A stretch of 64,000 nt of DNA, taken from positions 5,946,116-6,010,115 of the forward strand of contig NZ_CP030840.1 of the NCBI RefSeq assembly GCF_003330725.1, written 5' to 3'. The DNA comes from Acidisarcina polymorpha. GTDB taxonomy: Bacteria; Acidobacteriota; Terriglobia; Terriglobales; Acidobacteriaceae. Within the stretch, counting starts at the first letter, position 1. The number at the start of each line of letters is the position of its first letter. Below the pieces are notes generated by a model. That model was given only the letters and a program-made list of their open reading frames with translations, searched no databases and was not told the DNA's origin. This document shows, piece after piece, positions 26,323 through 35,203 of this stretch. Position numbers and translations under genes: made by a program.

Positions 26323-28158
26323 CTAACCGTGGAAAGCTGATTCATCGGAGTAGAACTTCGCAATCTCCGCGGCATATCGCTCCGCGATCACCCGCCGTTT
26401 CATCTTGAGGCTTGGTGTCAGCTCTCCACCTTCGAGCGACCACTCCTCCGGGACAAGCTTGAACCTCTTCATCGTCTCGAAGTTTGCCAAACCCGCGTTT
26501 ACCTCGTCGATAATCGCCTGGTATTCGGCAATGACTGCGGGGGACTCGATGAGCGCTCGGCGTTCGAGAGTCCCGACCCGCCGCTCCTTCGCCCAGGCTT
26601 CCAGCGCGGCGAAATTCGGTGAGATGAGGACACTGGCAAATTTATGGCGATCGCCGACCATCGCTGCCTGACCAACCAGCACGTTTGCTTTCAGCTTGTT
26701 CTCGATCGGTTGAGGCGCGATCAACTTGCCGCCGGAGGTCTTGATCAGCTCTTTCTTGCGATCGGTGATGTACAGAAAACCATCTTCGTCGAATCGCGCG
26801 ATGTCCCCGGTATGGAACCACTCGCCATCCGGAGTGAAGTTCGCGGCAGTCTCGCGCGGCTTGCCCCAATATCCTCGAAAGACGGCGGGGCCGCGGACGA
26901 GCAGTTCGTTATCAGAAGCGAGCTTGCATTCAAAATTCGGCAGCGGTTTTCCTACTGACCCCATCCGGTAGACTCTTGGCTTGTTGAGCGCGATGACTGG
27001 AGATGTCTCGGTCAAACCGTACCCTTCGAGGATCCGAATGCCAGCATCGGCAAACCAGCCGGCAGTCTCGACGCCGAGCGGCGCTCCTCCAGCAATAAAA
27101 ATACGTGCCCGGCCGCCAAAGGCCGCGTGGATCTTGGTAAGAACCAACTTCGCGGCGAGCCGCCACATCGCCGATTTCGGCAGAGTGTCGGCGAGGATGC
27201 TCTGCCGATGCTTATGACCGGTAGCAATCGCCCAGCGCAATAATCTTTTCTTGATCGGGGAAAGCGAGGCCCGCCGCTCGACTTCCTGCCGGATTTTTTC
27301 GTAGACCCGAGGGACCGCTACAAAGATGGTGGGCTTGACCGAAATCATCGCCACTGGGAGTTTATCGAAGCTGGAACAGTAAGCGATCGTTACGCCCTGG
27401 GCAAAGAGCGCGTAGTCGAGGTGACGGGCAGTGATGTGCGAGAGCGGCAAGAAAGAGAGAGAGGAATCGTCGCTGCGAAAGCCGATGCCGACTGTCGAAT
27501 AGCTGACATTCGCGGCTATATTGCCGTGGGTCAGCATCACCCCTTTGGGTTCGCCAGTAGTACCAGATGTGTAGATGATCGTCGCGAGATCATCAGGCTG
27601 AATGGATCTGGCACGATCATCGAAATCCGGGAAGCGCTGCTTGCCATCGTTGTCCGCATTGGTCACTAGCGCCGAAAATCCGATAGCGTCGACGAGGTCG
27701 GGGACTTCATCCATCACGATGATTCGCTCGAGCAGAGTGCGACTGCGAATCGCGGCCACCTTGGCATATTGTTCGCGGGTTGAAACAACGGCGATGCGGC
27801 TCCCTGAATCCACCAGCAACTCGGCGGTCTGATCAGCGGTGAGCGTCGGGTAAACCGGGACATCGACGGCGCCGATCGCCAGAGCTGCGAAGTCGGTAGT
27901 CGCCCACTCCCACCGATTCTCGGCAAGGATGGCGATGCGGTCTCCCTTTTTGATTCCCCAACTGAGGAAAATGCCCGCGAGAGCACGCACTCGCGCATAG
28001 ATCTGCGAGGTTGATAGCGGGCGCCAAAAGCCTTCTCCATCCTGGTAGAGGATTGCGTTTTCGCGAGGATCGCCGGTAAGCCGGAAGAAGATGTCGTTAG
28101 CGCTTAGAAGGCCGAAAGAGGTGGGATGGCTGACGGGATGTTCGGCGGCAATTGGCAC
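26323..28158 (-). CDS. long-chain acyl-CoA synthetase (AMP-forming)
   Basis: Activates fatty acids to acyl-CoA through an acyl-AMP intermediate, probably membrane-associated. ANL-superfamily motifs: TIIYTSGTTGEPKGVMLTHG (P-loop A3), EGYGLTETSP (A5), GEWFHTGDIARFDEDGFLYI (A7) and DRKKELIKTSGGKLIAP (A8 hinge, then the catalytic region). It is most like the FadD15 class (about 600 aa). The frame is open to a GTG at 28272, which would lie only 26 bp from the divergent thiE. The GTG at 28158, preceded by GGGAAG, leaves room for promoters and removes a Ser-rich, poorly conserved leader, so I prefer it (611 aa). The start remains uncertain. Confidence 0.88.
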   Translation of the reverse strand: MPIAAEHPVSHPTSFGLLSANDIFFRLTGDPRENAILYQDGEGFWRPLSTSQIYARVRALAGIFLSWGIKKGDRIAILAENRWEWATTDFAALAIGAVDVPVYPTLTADQTAELLVDSGSRIAVVSTREQYAKVAAIRSRTLLERIIVMDEVPDLVDAIGFSALVTNADNDGKQRFPDFDDRARSIQPDDLATIIYTSGTTGEPKGVMLTHGNIAANVSYSTVGIGFRSDDSSLSFLPLSHITARHLDYALFAQGVTIAYCSSFDKLPVAMISVKPTIFVAVPRVYEKIRQEVERRASLSPIKKRLLRWAIATGHKHRQSILADTLPKSAMWRLAAKLVLTKIHAAFGGRARIFIAGGAPLGVETAGWFADAGIRILEGYGLTETSPVIALNKPRVYRMGSVGKPLPNFECKLASDNELLVRGPAVFRGYWGKPRETAANFTPDGEWFHTGDIARFDEDGFLYITDRKKELIKTSGGKLIAPQPIENKLKANVLVGQAAMVGDRHKFASVLISPNFAALEAWAKERRVGTLERRALIESPAVIAEYQAIIDEVNAGLANFETMKRFKLVPEEWSLEGGELTPSLKMKRRVIAERYAAEIAKFYSDESAFHG

Positions 28159-28298
28159 TGGAATTCTTCCCGGAGCGGGCACAACTCTCGACTCTACCGG
28201 CCTTGCGCGAAATTGGCAAAGCCGATCCGGCTCCAAGTGCAAAGATGACCAATAAGACGACGAGGACTCCACCGCTATAGTTTCCGGGCTGCTCCGGG

Positions 28299-28979
28299 AT
28301 GTGCTTGAATCAGAAGATGCTTTCCCGGCTTTACCCGATCCTTCCCCGGCTTTATCCGATCCTCGATGCCAGTGTCCTGGCCGGCGAGGGCGTAGCTCGA
28401 GAGCAACAACTGCAGCGTCTTGGCCAAGAGCTGCTGGAGTCCGGCGTCACGCTTCTGCAGTATCGAAACAAATCTGGTGGCGAAGCCGAAGTACTCGCTG
28501 ATGCTCGCATCTTGAGAGATGGAATGCCGGCGGGGAAATGCCTGCTGATTCTGAACGACTATCCGCGACTCGCAGTCGAGGCGCAGTTTGACGGAGTACA
28601 CCTCGGGCAGGGCGACATGCCCGCGAGCCAGGGCCGTGCCATTCTCGGTAACGATCGGGTACTAGGCTTGTCGACCCATAACTTGGAACAACTCGCTGCA
28701 GCGGAGAGAAGCTCCGCGAACTATGTGGCGATCGGTCCAGTCTTTGCCACCTCATCCAAGCAGAATCCCGATCCCGTCGTCGGGTTGGAGGGAGTCAAGC
28801 GCGCGCGGATGCTGACGACGAAGCCCCTGGTTGCCATCGGTGGTATCACTCTCGAGACCTGCAGACAGGTGGTCGATGCGGGCGCCGATTCGATTGCCGT
28901 GATCTCCAGCCTCTTCTCGGACCAAGGCGGTCGAGCTCCGGCAAAAGTAGCGGAAGACTTTTTCGCCAAATTGCGGTAG
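28299..28979 (+). CDS. thiE: thiamine-phosphate synthase
   Basis: Joins the pyrimidine (HMP-PP) and thiazole phosphate units of thiamine. The 226-residue TIM barrel shows LLQYRNKSGG (about 46-55, diphosphate binding), DGVHLGQGDMP (about 98-108), VAIGPVFATSSKQNPDPVVG (about 144-163) and VAIGGIT (about 178-184). The N-terminus carries a 7-codon tandem duplication (RLYPILP then RLYPILD). An ATG at 28317 is an alternative start just before it. No TPP riboswitch-like sequence was seen in the short upstream gap, and other thi genes are absent. The APC permease begins 12 bp downstream. Confidence 0.9.
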   Translation: MCLNQKMLSRLYPILPRLYPILDASVLAGEGVAREQQLQRLGQELLESGVTLLQYRNKSGGEAEVLADARILRDGMPAGKCLLILNDYPRLAVEAQFDGVHLGQGDMPASQGRAILGNDRVLGLSTHNLEQLAAAERSSANYVAIGPVFATSSKQNPDPVVGLEGVKRARMLTTKPLVAIGGITLETCRQVVDAGADSIAVISSLFSDQGGRAPAKVAEDFFAKLR

Positions 28980-28991
28980 AACCAGTTACAA

Positions 28992-30587
28992 GTGTCCACG
29001 CATGTCTCCACCCCACCGGCGCTGCCCCCTGAGAACCAGCCTGAACTTGCGCCCGAGGCGCATCTGGTAAGGCGATTAGGCCTATTCAGCTCGACTGCCA
29101 TCGTGATCGGTTCGATGGTCGGTTCCGGGATCTTTATCGTTGCCGCCGATATTGCCCGTGATGTCGATTCTCCAGCCCTCTTGATCGCCGCGTGGCTGGT
29201 CACCGCGGTGATGACGATCATTGCGGCGCTCAGCTACGGTGAGCTAGCGGCGATGATGCCTCGAGCAGGAGGTCAGTACGTCTATCTGCGCGAGGCGCTC
29301 GGTCCATTGTGGGGGTTTCTGTATGGCTGGACGCTCTTTCTGGTCATTCAGACAGGAACGATCGCCGCCGTTGCAGTCGCATTTGGTAAGTATGCCGGCA
29401 CCTTTTTCCCTTCAATCTCCTCCTCTCACTGGTTATGGCATATCGCCCACGTTCCGGCCTGGCAAGTTGGACCGATGGTCCTCGGCAACATGGATATCGG
29501 CGTCAATACAGCAAATCTGGTGGGCATTACCATACTTGTCCTGCTGACCGTAGTGAATATCTTCGGGGTGCGTCTGGGTGCGATCGTTCAGGACATATTC
29601 ACGACCGCGAAGGTCGCAGCGCTGCTAGGTTTAGTCGCGTTCGGCTTACTGTTGGGGCGAAACTCCTCCGCCATCGCAGCGAATTTCGGCTCTGGTTGGC
29701 ACGCCTTCTGGCACAATGCTTCGTTTTCGTCGCTGCATCCTGTGCAAGTCGGTATCGGTGGACCGACGGCCTTGGTCGGCGTCTTCACCGTGATCGCAAT
29801 CGTCCAGGTAGGCTCCTTATTTTCGGCCGACGCCTGGAATAATGTCACATTTACAGCCGGAGAAATTCGCGACCCGAGCCGAAATCTGCCGTTGTCGTTG
29901 GCCATCGGGACGGGCACCGTGCTTCTTCTTTACATCCTGGCCAACTTCGTCTATCTCTGCGCCCTACCTCTGCACGGCGATCCCCATGGAACGACGCTCT
30001 TTGCCCGAGGCATTCAGTATGCTTCCGAAGACCGGGTGGCTACCGCGGTGCTCGAGCAGACCTTCCACTCAGCGGGCGCTTACCTGATGGCAGCGGCAAT
30101 CCTGATATCGACCTTTGGCTGCAACAATGGGATGATCCTGGCTGGCGCGCGTGTTTACTATGCGATGAGCCGTGACGGGTTATTCTTCCATGCTGCCGGG
30201 AAACTGCATCCGCGCTACAAGACTCCGGTAGCGTCGCTCATCGTGCAGTCGGGGTGGGCCTGCTTGCTCTGCCTCTCGGGCTCGTATGCACAGTTGTTGG
30301 ACTATACGATGTTTGCGGCGCTGCTCTTTTACATTCTCACCATTGCCGGACTGTTTGTGTTGCGAGTGCGCAAGCCGGATGCTGAGCGACCCTACCGTGC
30401 CATTGGGTATCCGGTGCTCCCGGCGGTATACATTCTGATGACCGCCTGGATTTGTATCGTATTATTGCGCTACAAGCCTCAATATACCTGGCCTGGACTG
30501 GCGATCGTGCTGCTCGGCGTTCCCGTCTATTTCCTGTGGTCCGCTTCCTCCCGGAGAGAGCGGAGCAAGCGTGCTTCCGGGGTTTGA
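28992..30587 (+). CDS. APC-superfamily amino acid permease (LAT-like)
   Basis: Inner-membrane amino acid transporter, 531 residues with about 12 hydrophobic segments. The first helix region carries GSMVGSGIF (about 40-48), the unwound substrate-binding turn of APC transporters. SYGELAAMMPRAGGQYVYLR (about 79-98) is the consensus amphipathic motif. The later helices resemble L-type (LAT) exchangers and the serine/threonine exchanger SteT. The GTG start is 12 bp after thiE, so the two are cotranscribed. The substrate is unknown; neutral amino acids are typical of this branch. A second, distinct APC gene follows 37 bp downstream. Confidence 0.87.
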   Translation: MSTHVSTPPALPPENQPELAPEAHLVRRLGLFSSTAIVIGSMVGSGIFIVAADIARDVDSPALLIAAWLVTAVMTIIAALSYGELAAMMPRAGGQYVYLREALGPLWGFLYGWTLFLVIQTGTIAAVAVAFGKYAGTFFPSISSSHWLWHIAHVPAWQVGPMVLGNMDIGVNTANLVGITILVLLTVVNIFGVRLGAIVQDIFTTAKVAALLGLVAFGLLLGRNSSAIAANFGSGWHAFWHNASFSSLHPVQVGIGGPTALVGVFTVIAIVQVGSLFSADAWNNVTFTAGEIRDPSRNLPLSLAIGTGTVLLLYILANFVYLCALPLHGDPHGTTLFARGIQYASEDRVATAVLEQTFHSAGAYLMAAAILISTFGCNNGMILAGARVYYAMSRDGLFFHAAGKLHPRYKTPVASLIVQSGWACLLCLSGSYAQLLDYTMFAALLFYILTIAGLFVLRVRKPDAERPYRAIGYPVLPAVYILMTAWICIVLLRYKPQYTWPGLAIVLLGVPVYFLWSASSRRERSKRASGV

Positions 30588-30624
30588 ATCCCCCAAGAAT
30601 TGAGTTTATGGAGAAACCTGATAC

Positions 30625-32277
30625 ATGCCCAATCTGCTGGCCAAGAAACCGCTGAGCGCACTGCTTTCCGAGGCGAAACAGGAAGGCGAACAAACGCTCG
30701 AGCGGGTGCTGGGGCCCTTTTCCCTGACGGCGTTGGGAGTGGGAGCCGTGATCGGCGCGGGCATCTTTGTGCTCTCCGGCCTGGGCGCCCACTATGCAGG
30801 CCCTGGGCTCATGCTCTCGTTCATTCTGTCGGGACTTGGATGCGCCTTTGCCGGCCTTTGCTATGCGGAGTTTGCAGCCATGATTCCGCTGGCTGGGAGC
30901 GCCTATACCTACGCCTACGCGACCCTAGGCGAGCTGTTTGCGTGGATCATCGGATGGGACCTTACCCTCGAGTATGCGATGGGCGCGAGTACGGTATCCT
31001 CTGGTTGGTCAAACCACTTCATCGAGTTCCTGCGCATCTTTGGCTTGAAGATGCCGTTATGGCTGGCATACGATCATTGGACAGGGCTGCGGGCCGCGAC
31101 CGATATTGTGGCTCGCCAATTCGTGAGTGCGACGAATCCGGCTTTGCTCCCGGGGTCCCAGGAATTTCTGTTGAAGCTGGACGCGGTCAAGAACGCGCAG
31201 ACACCAGAACTGCTGAGTCATGCCCACCAACTGCTGAATGCGCCGCACCTGTTTGGCGTTGAAATCGGCGTGAACATCCCGGCGTTTATCATTGCCCTCA
31301 TCATTACCACGATCCTGGTCATTGGCATCAAGGAGAGCGCCAAGTTCAACGCCGGTATCGTGATGTTGAAGGTTTCCGTGGTGTTGTTCGTGCTGGGCCT
31401 GGGTTCTCATTACGTGAACCGCGCCAACTGGGGCACTGATTGGCACTCCTATGCGCCGAACGGCTTTGCCGGCATTGGGCTGGCGGCGGGTTATATTTTC
31501 TTCTCGTATATAGGATTCGATGCGGTTTCGACGACTGCACAGGAAGCGAAGAATCCTCAACGAGACCTGCCCATCGGCATCATTGCGTCGCTGACGATCT
31601 GTACATTGCTCTATATCGGAGTAGCAGCGGTGTTGACCGGGATGGTCCCGTGGCGCGAGGTGAACATCGAAGCTCCGATCGCGCGAGCTTTCCTGGATAA
31701 AGACCTCGGATGGGCATCGAACATCATCACCGTAGGCGCCTTGGCGGGATTGACCTCAGTGATGCTAGTGATGCTGCTCGGACAATCGCGAGTGCTTTAC
31801 GCAATGGCCAACGACGGCTTGCTGCCGAGGAGTTTCTTTGCATCCATTCACCCCAAGTTCCGGACCCCATGGAAGAGCACAATCCTGGCGGGCCTGTTAG
31901 CGGCCATTGTCGGTTCGGTTACGCCTATCGACGATATTGGCAAGATGGTGAACATTGGAACGCTCCTGGCGTTCGTGATCGTCTGCATCGCTGTCGTGGT
32001 GCTGCGGCGAACCAATCCCGATCAGCCTCGACCCTTCAAGACGCCAGGAATCTACCTGGGCGGATTGCTTCCGGTTGTCCCAATCCTGGGCATCCTCTTC
32101 AATGGCTACATGATGTACAAATTGGGCTGGATCAACTGGGCCCGCTTAATCATCTGGCTGATCATTGGATTGGTTGTGTACTTCTTCTACAGCGTCAAAC
32201 ACAGCAAGGTGCAGGCGATGCCGGCAGCTATGACCACCGGCCGCCCTATGGTGAAGGGGGTTGCGGCGCGGGAGTAA
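30625..32277 (+). CDS. APC-superfamily amino acid permease (CAT/YfnA-like)
   Basis: Inner-membrane amino acid permease, 550 residues with about 12 transmembrane segments. GVGAVIGAGIFVLSGLGAHY (about 39-58) is the TM1 substrate motif and CYAEFAAMIPLAGSAYTYAY (about 79-98) the TM2-3 signature of cationic-amino-acid transporters. A hydrophilic loop of about 60 residues (about 150-215) between helices is longer than usual. The ATG has GGAGAA in place and follows the first permease by 37 bp. The two permeases are not recent duplicates. The substrate cannot be stated. Confidence 0.87.
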   Translation: MPNLLAKKPLSALLSEAKQEGEQTLERVLGPFSLTALGVGAVIGAGIFVLSGLGAHYAGPGLMLSFILSGLGCAFAGLCYAEFAAMIPLAGSAYTYAYATLGELFAWIIGWDLTLEYAMGASTVSSGWSNHFIEFLRIFGLKMPLWLAYDHWTGLRAATDIVARQFVSATNPALLPGSQEFLLKLDAVKNAQTPELLSHAHQLLNAPHLFGVEIGVNIPAFIIALIITTILVIGIKESAKFNAGIVMLKVSVVLFVLGLGSHYVNRANWGTDWHSYAPNGFAGIGLAAGYIFFSYIGFDAVSTTAQEAKNPQRDLPIGIIASLTICTLLYIGVAAVLTGMVPWREVNIEAPIARAFLDKDLGWASNIITVGALAGLTSVMLVMLLGQSRVLYAMANDGLLPRSFFASIHPKFRTPWKSTILAGLLAAIVGSVTPIDDIGKMVNIGTLLAFVIVCIAVVVLRRTNPDQPRPFKTPGIYLGGLLPVVPILGILFNGYMMYKLGWINWARLIIWLIIGLVVYFFYSVKHSKVQAMPAAMTTGRPMVKGVAARE

Positions 32278-32308
32278 GGCTTGGGAAGAGCTGTGGCAGG
32301 AGGAAGCG

Positions 32309-33094
32309 ATGCTTGTCGGCGTGGTAGAGAGTCTTTGGCGATACCCGGTTAAGAGCATGCGCGGCGAACGGCTTGAGCAGGCATACCTCGGCTTCTCCGG
32401 TGTTTATGGCGATCGCCGATACGCCTTTCTCAGTTCCGCAGCGCCGAAAGACTTCCCCTATTTCACGGCGCGCGAGAAACACTCAATGCTGCTGGAGCGC
32501 GCGATCTACCGCAATCCTGAAAAGATGGTGTCTCCGCAGGACGGCTCAAGCCTTGCGGATGGTACGCTCGAGATCGAGACGACGGCGGGCGAGCGGTTGC
32601 CGATCGAAGACCCTCGTCTTGCTGAACTGCTTCGCGAAGGGGTTGCAGAGCGACACCTGCTTCGCTTGATCCAGTCGGAAATCGCACTGGTGGATAGCCG
32701 CCCAATTTCGCTGTTTTCGCTGCAAACGGTGCGGCAACTGAGCGTAGAGACCGGCATGGAGTTGGACAAGCGCCGTTTTCGCGCCAACATTTATGCCGAT
32801 CTTTCCGGAGCTAAGGGCTTTGTTGAAGACGAATGGGTGGGGCAGAAGCTTGAGGTCGGCCGCCAAGCCGTGATGCAAGTCGCGAAGAGGAACATGCGCT
32901 GCAAACTGATTACCTTGGATCCCGACTCGGCACAGCCAAGCCCAGAGGTAATGAAATTGGTGGCTCGGGAACACCAGTCCTGCGCAGGAATCTACCTGAC
33001 GGCGGTCATCGAGGGGATGGTCTCGGTTGGGGATTCGATCCGGCTGGTCGATTCGAGTTTCGCAGATGAGCTGAGCGGGGCCCGGCCGGCGTAG
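32309..33094 (+). CDS. MOSC-domain protein
   Basis: MOSC proteins act in molybdenum-cofactor sulfuration or in amidoxime reduction. The 261-residue protein has the MOSC_N barrel (SLWRYPVKSMRGERL, about 8-22) and then the MOSC core with DKRRFRANIYAD (about 158-169). A conserved Cys in AKRNMRCKLITLDPDS (about 200-215) is the usual site for carrying sulfur or contacting Moco. There is no PLP domain, so it is not a full Moco sulfurase. I start at the ATG at 32309, which has AGGAGGAAG; the frame extends upstream into the permease gene. No molybdoenzyme gene is visible nearby, so the partner is unknown. Confidence 0.82.
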   Translation: MLVGVVESLWRYPVKSMRGERLEQAYLGFSGVYGDRRYAFLSSAAPKDFPYFTAREKHSMLLERAIYRNPEKMVSPQDGSSLADGTLEIETTAGERLPIEDPRLAELLREGVAERHLLRLIQSEIALVDSRPISLFSLQTVRQLSVETGMELDKRRFRANIYADLSGAKGFVEDEWVGQKLEVGRQAVMQVAKRNMRCKLITLDPDSAQPSPEVMKLVAREHQSCAGIYLTAVIEGMVSVGDSIRLVDSSFADELSGARPA

Positions 33095-33152
33095 TTTTGT
33101 TGATGCAATCCCAGGTGGCCTCGGTGCACCGATCCGAAGCAACTGACAAACT

Positions 33153-33650
33153 TCAGGACGCCTCCAGCTTGTTCAAGTAGGTGATGAGCTCAGGGGAGGT
33201 CCAGTCTTGGGGACCAATGAACTTGCGCCGAATGACTCCTTTTTTGTCGATGATGTAGGTCTCGGGCGGCCGGGTGGTTCCGTAGGCTAGATTGCTCTTC
33301 TCGCTGGCATCGAAGACGGTAAGCAAATCGATGTGGTTCTCGGCGATGTAGCTATGATAGGCGGCGTCTTCATCATGGAAGCTGACTGCGAGCACTGCTA
33401 CATTTGGCATCTGGCGTTGCAGTTGAATGAGCGACGGAAACTCCTCGAGACACGGAGCGCACCAGGAAGCCCAGAAATTCAGGACTACCACTTTCCCGCG
33501 ATAGTCGGCCAGACGGACGGTCCGATCTGTATCGGTTACCGTGAATGCCGGCGCGGTGGTGCCGATTTGTCCGGGATGGCTGCCGCGATCGCATCCGGTA
33601 AATAACAAAACGGCCGCCAGAGCGCCGAGAGAGCTTGCAGGTCTTCGCAC
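33153..33650 (-). CDS. TlpA/ResA-like thioredoxin lipoprotein
   Basis: Membrane-anchored periplasmic thiol reductase, 165 residues. A lipoprotein signal (RRPASSLGALAAVLLFTGC, lipobox LFTGC, Cys about 20) is followed by a thioredoxin domain with WASWCAPC (about 60-67) and the cis-Pro segment RPPETYIIDKKG. Such proteins reduce apocytochrome c or other thiols. The frame is open for 79 codons upstream, but that part looks non-coding and overlaps the glycosyltransferase. The GTG at 33650 begins the lipoprotein signal. However, the nearest ribosome site (AAGGAG) is better spaced for an ATT at 33665, so the start is uncertain. It is divergent from the GT2 gene. Confidence 0.85.
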   Translation of the reverse strand: MRRPASSLGALAAVLLFTGCDRGSHPGQIGTTAPAFTVTDTDRTVRLADYRGKVVVLNFWASWCAPCLEEFPSLIQLQRQMPNVAVLAVSFHDEDAAYHSYIAENHIDLLTVFDASEKSNLAYGTTRPPETYIIDKKGVIRRKFIGPQDWTSPELITYLNKLEAS

Positions 33651-33677
33651 TTTTCTATAATAAATTGCGGAGACTCC

Positions 33678-34730
33678 TTGAACATCCCCGGTGAAAACTA
33701 CGTTCCGGCAGATTCCCCTTCCTTGCAGTTGTCGGTGATTGTGCCGGCCCGGAATGAAGAGGATTGCCTGGGAGATTGCCTGCGATCGCTGGCCGGTCAG
33801 AGCGATCCAATCTTTTCGCTCGGAGCCCACTGGGAGATTCTGGTAGTCAATGATGGTTCCGTGGACGGCACGAGGCAGATCGCCCAATCAATTCCCGGGG
33901 TGACGGTCATCGACGCTGGGCCGCTGCCGAAGGGCTGGACGGGAAAGGCCAACGCCGTCTGGATAGGCGCCAAGCTTGCCCGCGGGGAGTGGTTGCTATT
34001 CACCGATGCAGATACCATCCACGAGCCCGGCGACTTGCTCCGGGCGATGCACGAGGCTGAGAAGGCGAAGGTGGCGATGCTTTCCTATTCGCCGCGGCAG
34101 ATTGTGAACGGGTTTTGGCAGAAGGCGGTCATGCCGCTGGTCTTCTGCGAACTCGCACTGGCGTACCCACCGGAGAAGATCTCCAACCCTGAATCCAGGC
34201 TCGCTGCCGCGAACGGCCAATTCGTGTTGATCCAGCGCGAGGCCTACTTTTCGGTCGGCGGTCACGCCTCCGTCGCTGAATCGGTGCTAGAAGATGTCGA
34301 TCTGGCCAGATTGGTGAAGCGACGCAAGCTGGGACTTCGGTTTCGTTATGCTCCAGACGCGCTGAGCAGCCGGATGTACCGCAGCTTTAGCCAGATGTAT
34401 GAAGGCTGGACAAAGAACCTGACGCTGCTGTTCGCCAATTCGTTGGCGCTTGGGGCTTGGCGGCTGCTCGATTTAGCGCTGCTGGTTGGATTACCCCTGA
34501 TCTTCTTCGGCTTCTACCAGCCGACGATGCTGTGGTGGGTCCTGATGGCGCTATGGGCACGCACCCTGTGGCGTTTCTACCGCCGGGTGGCGCGGTCAAA
34601 TTTTCCATTTGGGGACTGTGCCATGACCATTTTTGGTCTGCCTCTCTTCGCATGGCTTTTATGGCGAAGCTGGTTTCACCACACCATAACAAAGCGCGTA
34701 ATCTGGAAGGGTCGAAGCTATGCGAGCTGA
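33678..34730 (+). CDS. family 2 glycosyltransferase with membrane anchor
   Basis: GT-A inverting glycosyltransferase of 350 residues. The nucleotide-sugar pocket begins LSVIVPARNEEDCLGDCLRS (about 19-38). The metal-binding DxD is in LFTDADTIHE (about 110-119), and VLEDVDLARLVKRRK (about 204-218) holds the ED motif; the QxxRW-type acceptor motif is replaced by MYEGWTKN. Two or three C-terminal hydrophobic segments (about 265-335) anchor it. The layout is like CrtQ or hopanoid-associated transferases, but no carotenoid or hopanoid genes are adjacent, so the acceptor is unknown. It begins at a TTG preceded by GGAG. Confidence 0.82.
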   Translation: MNIPGENYVPADSPSLQLSVIVPARNEEDCLGDCLRSLAGQSDPIFSLGAHWEILVVNDGSVDGTRQIAQSIPGVTVIDAGPLPKGWTGKANAVWIGAKLARGEWLLFTDADTIHEPGDLLRAMHEAEKAKVAMLSYSPRQIVNGFWQKAVMPLVFCELALAYPPEKISNPESRLAAANGQFVLIQREAYFSVGGHASVAESVLEDVDLARLVKRRKLGLRFRYAPDALSSRMYRSFSQMYEGWTKNLTLLFANSLALGAWRLLDLALLVGLPLIFFGFYQPTMLWWVLMALWARTLWRFYRRVARSNFPFGDCAMTIFGLPLFAWLLWRSWFHHTITKRVIWKGRSYAS

Positions 34731-34792
34731 TCCTGGAGCGCTGGCCTGAAACGGTTTGATGTCTCGAGCATCTTTTAACTGTAAAGACAATC

Positions 34793-35203
34793 ATGATTTT
34801 ACTCACGCGCAAGGCTGAATTTTCGGCTGCTCATTTCTACTGGAACGATGGCTGGAGTCCGGAAGAGAATGAACGGATCTTTGGCAAGTGTTCCAATCGC
34901 AACGGCCATGGCCACAACTACACGCTGGAGGTGACGGTTGCGGGCCAAGTCGATCCCGTTTCCGGATTTGTTGTGGATCTCAAGGCGCTTAAGGACATCA
35001 TTGACCGCGAAGTGATTCAGGTCTATGACCACCGTCATTTGAATTTAGAGGTTGCAGAGTTCAAAAAGTCCATCCCGACGACTGAAAATATCGCGATCGC
35101 CATCTGGAGGCGGCTTGAGGGCAAGATCCCCGGGGCAAAGCTGTCTCGGGTCCGCGTGTACGAGATGCCCGACCTGTTCGCGGATTATGAAGGTGAGCCA
35201 TGA
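34793..35203 (+). CDS. queD: 6-pyruvoyl-tetrahydropterin synthase / QueD-family protein, intact active site
   Basis: Converts 7,8-dihydroneopterin triphosphate, the FolE product. In queuosine-making bacteria the product is 6-carboxytetrahydropterin; in pterin makers it is 6-pyruvoyltetrahydropterin. The 136 residues keep all key residues: Zn ligands H14, H39, H41 (AAH; NGHGHNY), catalytic C33 (FGKCSNRNGHGHNY) and D79-H80 (YDHRHLN), plus a C-terminal Glu in RVRVYEMPD. The Cys-to-His spacing resembles the animal-type PTPS motif CNNPNGHGHNY more than E. coli QueD. It overlaps the next PTPS gene (ATGA) and is near folE. PTPS and QueD roles cannot be separated without queC, queE or sepiapterin reductase, none of which is present here. 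Confidence 0.87.
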   Translation: MILLTRKAEFSAAHFYWNDGWSPEENERIFGKCSNRNGHGHNYTLEVTVAGQVDPVSGFVVDLKALKDIIDREVIQVYDHRHLNLEVAEFKKSIPTTENIAIAIWRRLEGKIPGAKLSRVRVYEMPDLFADYEGEP

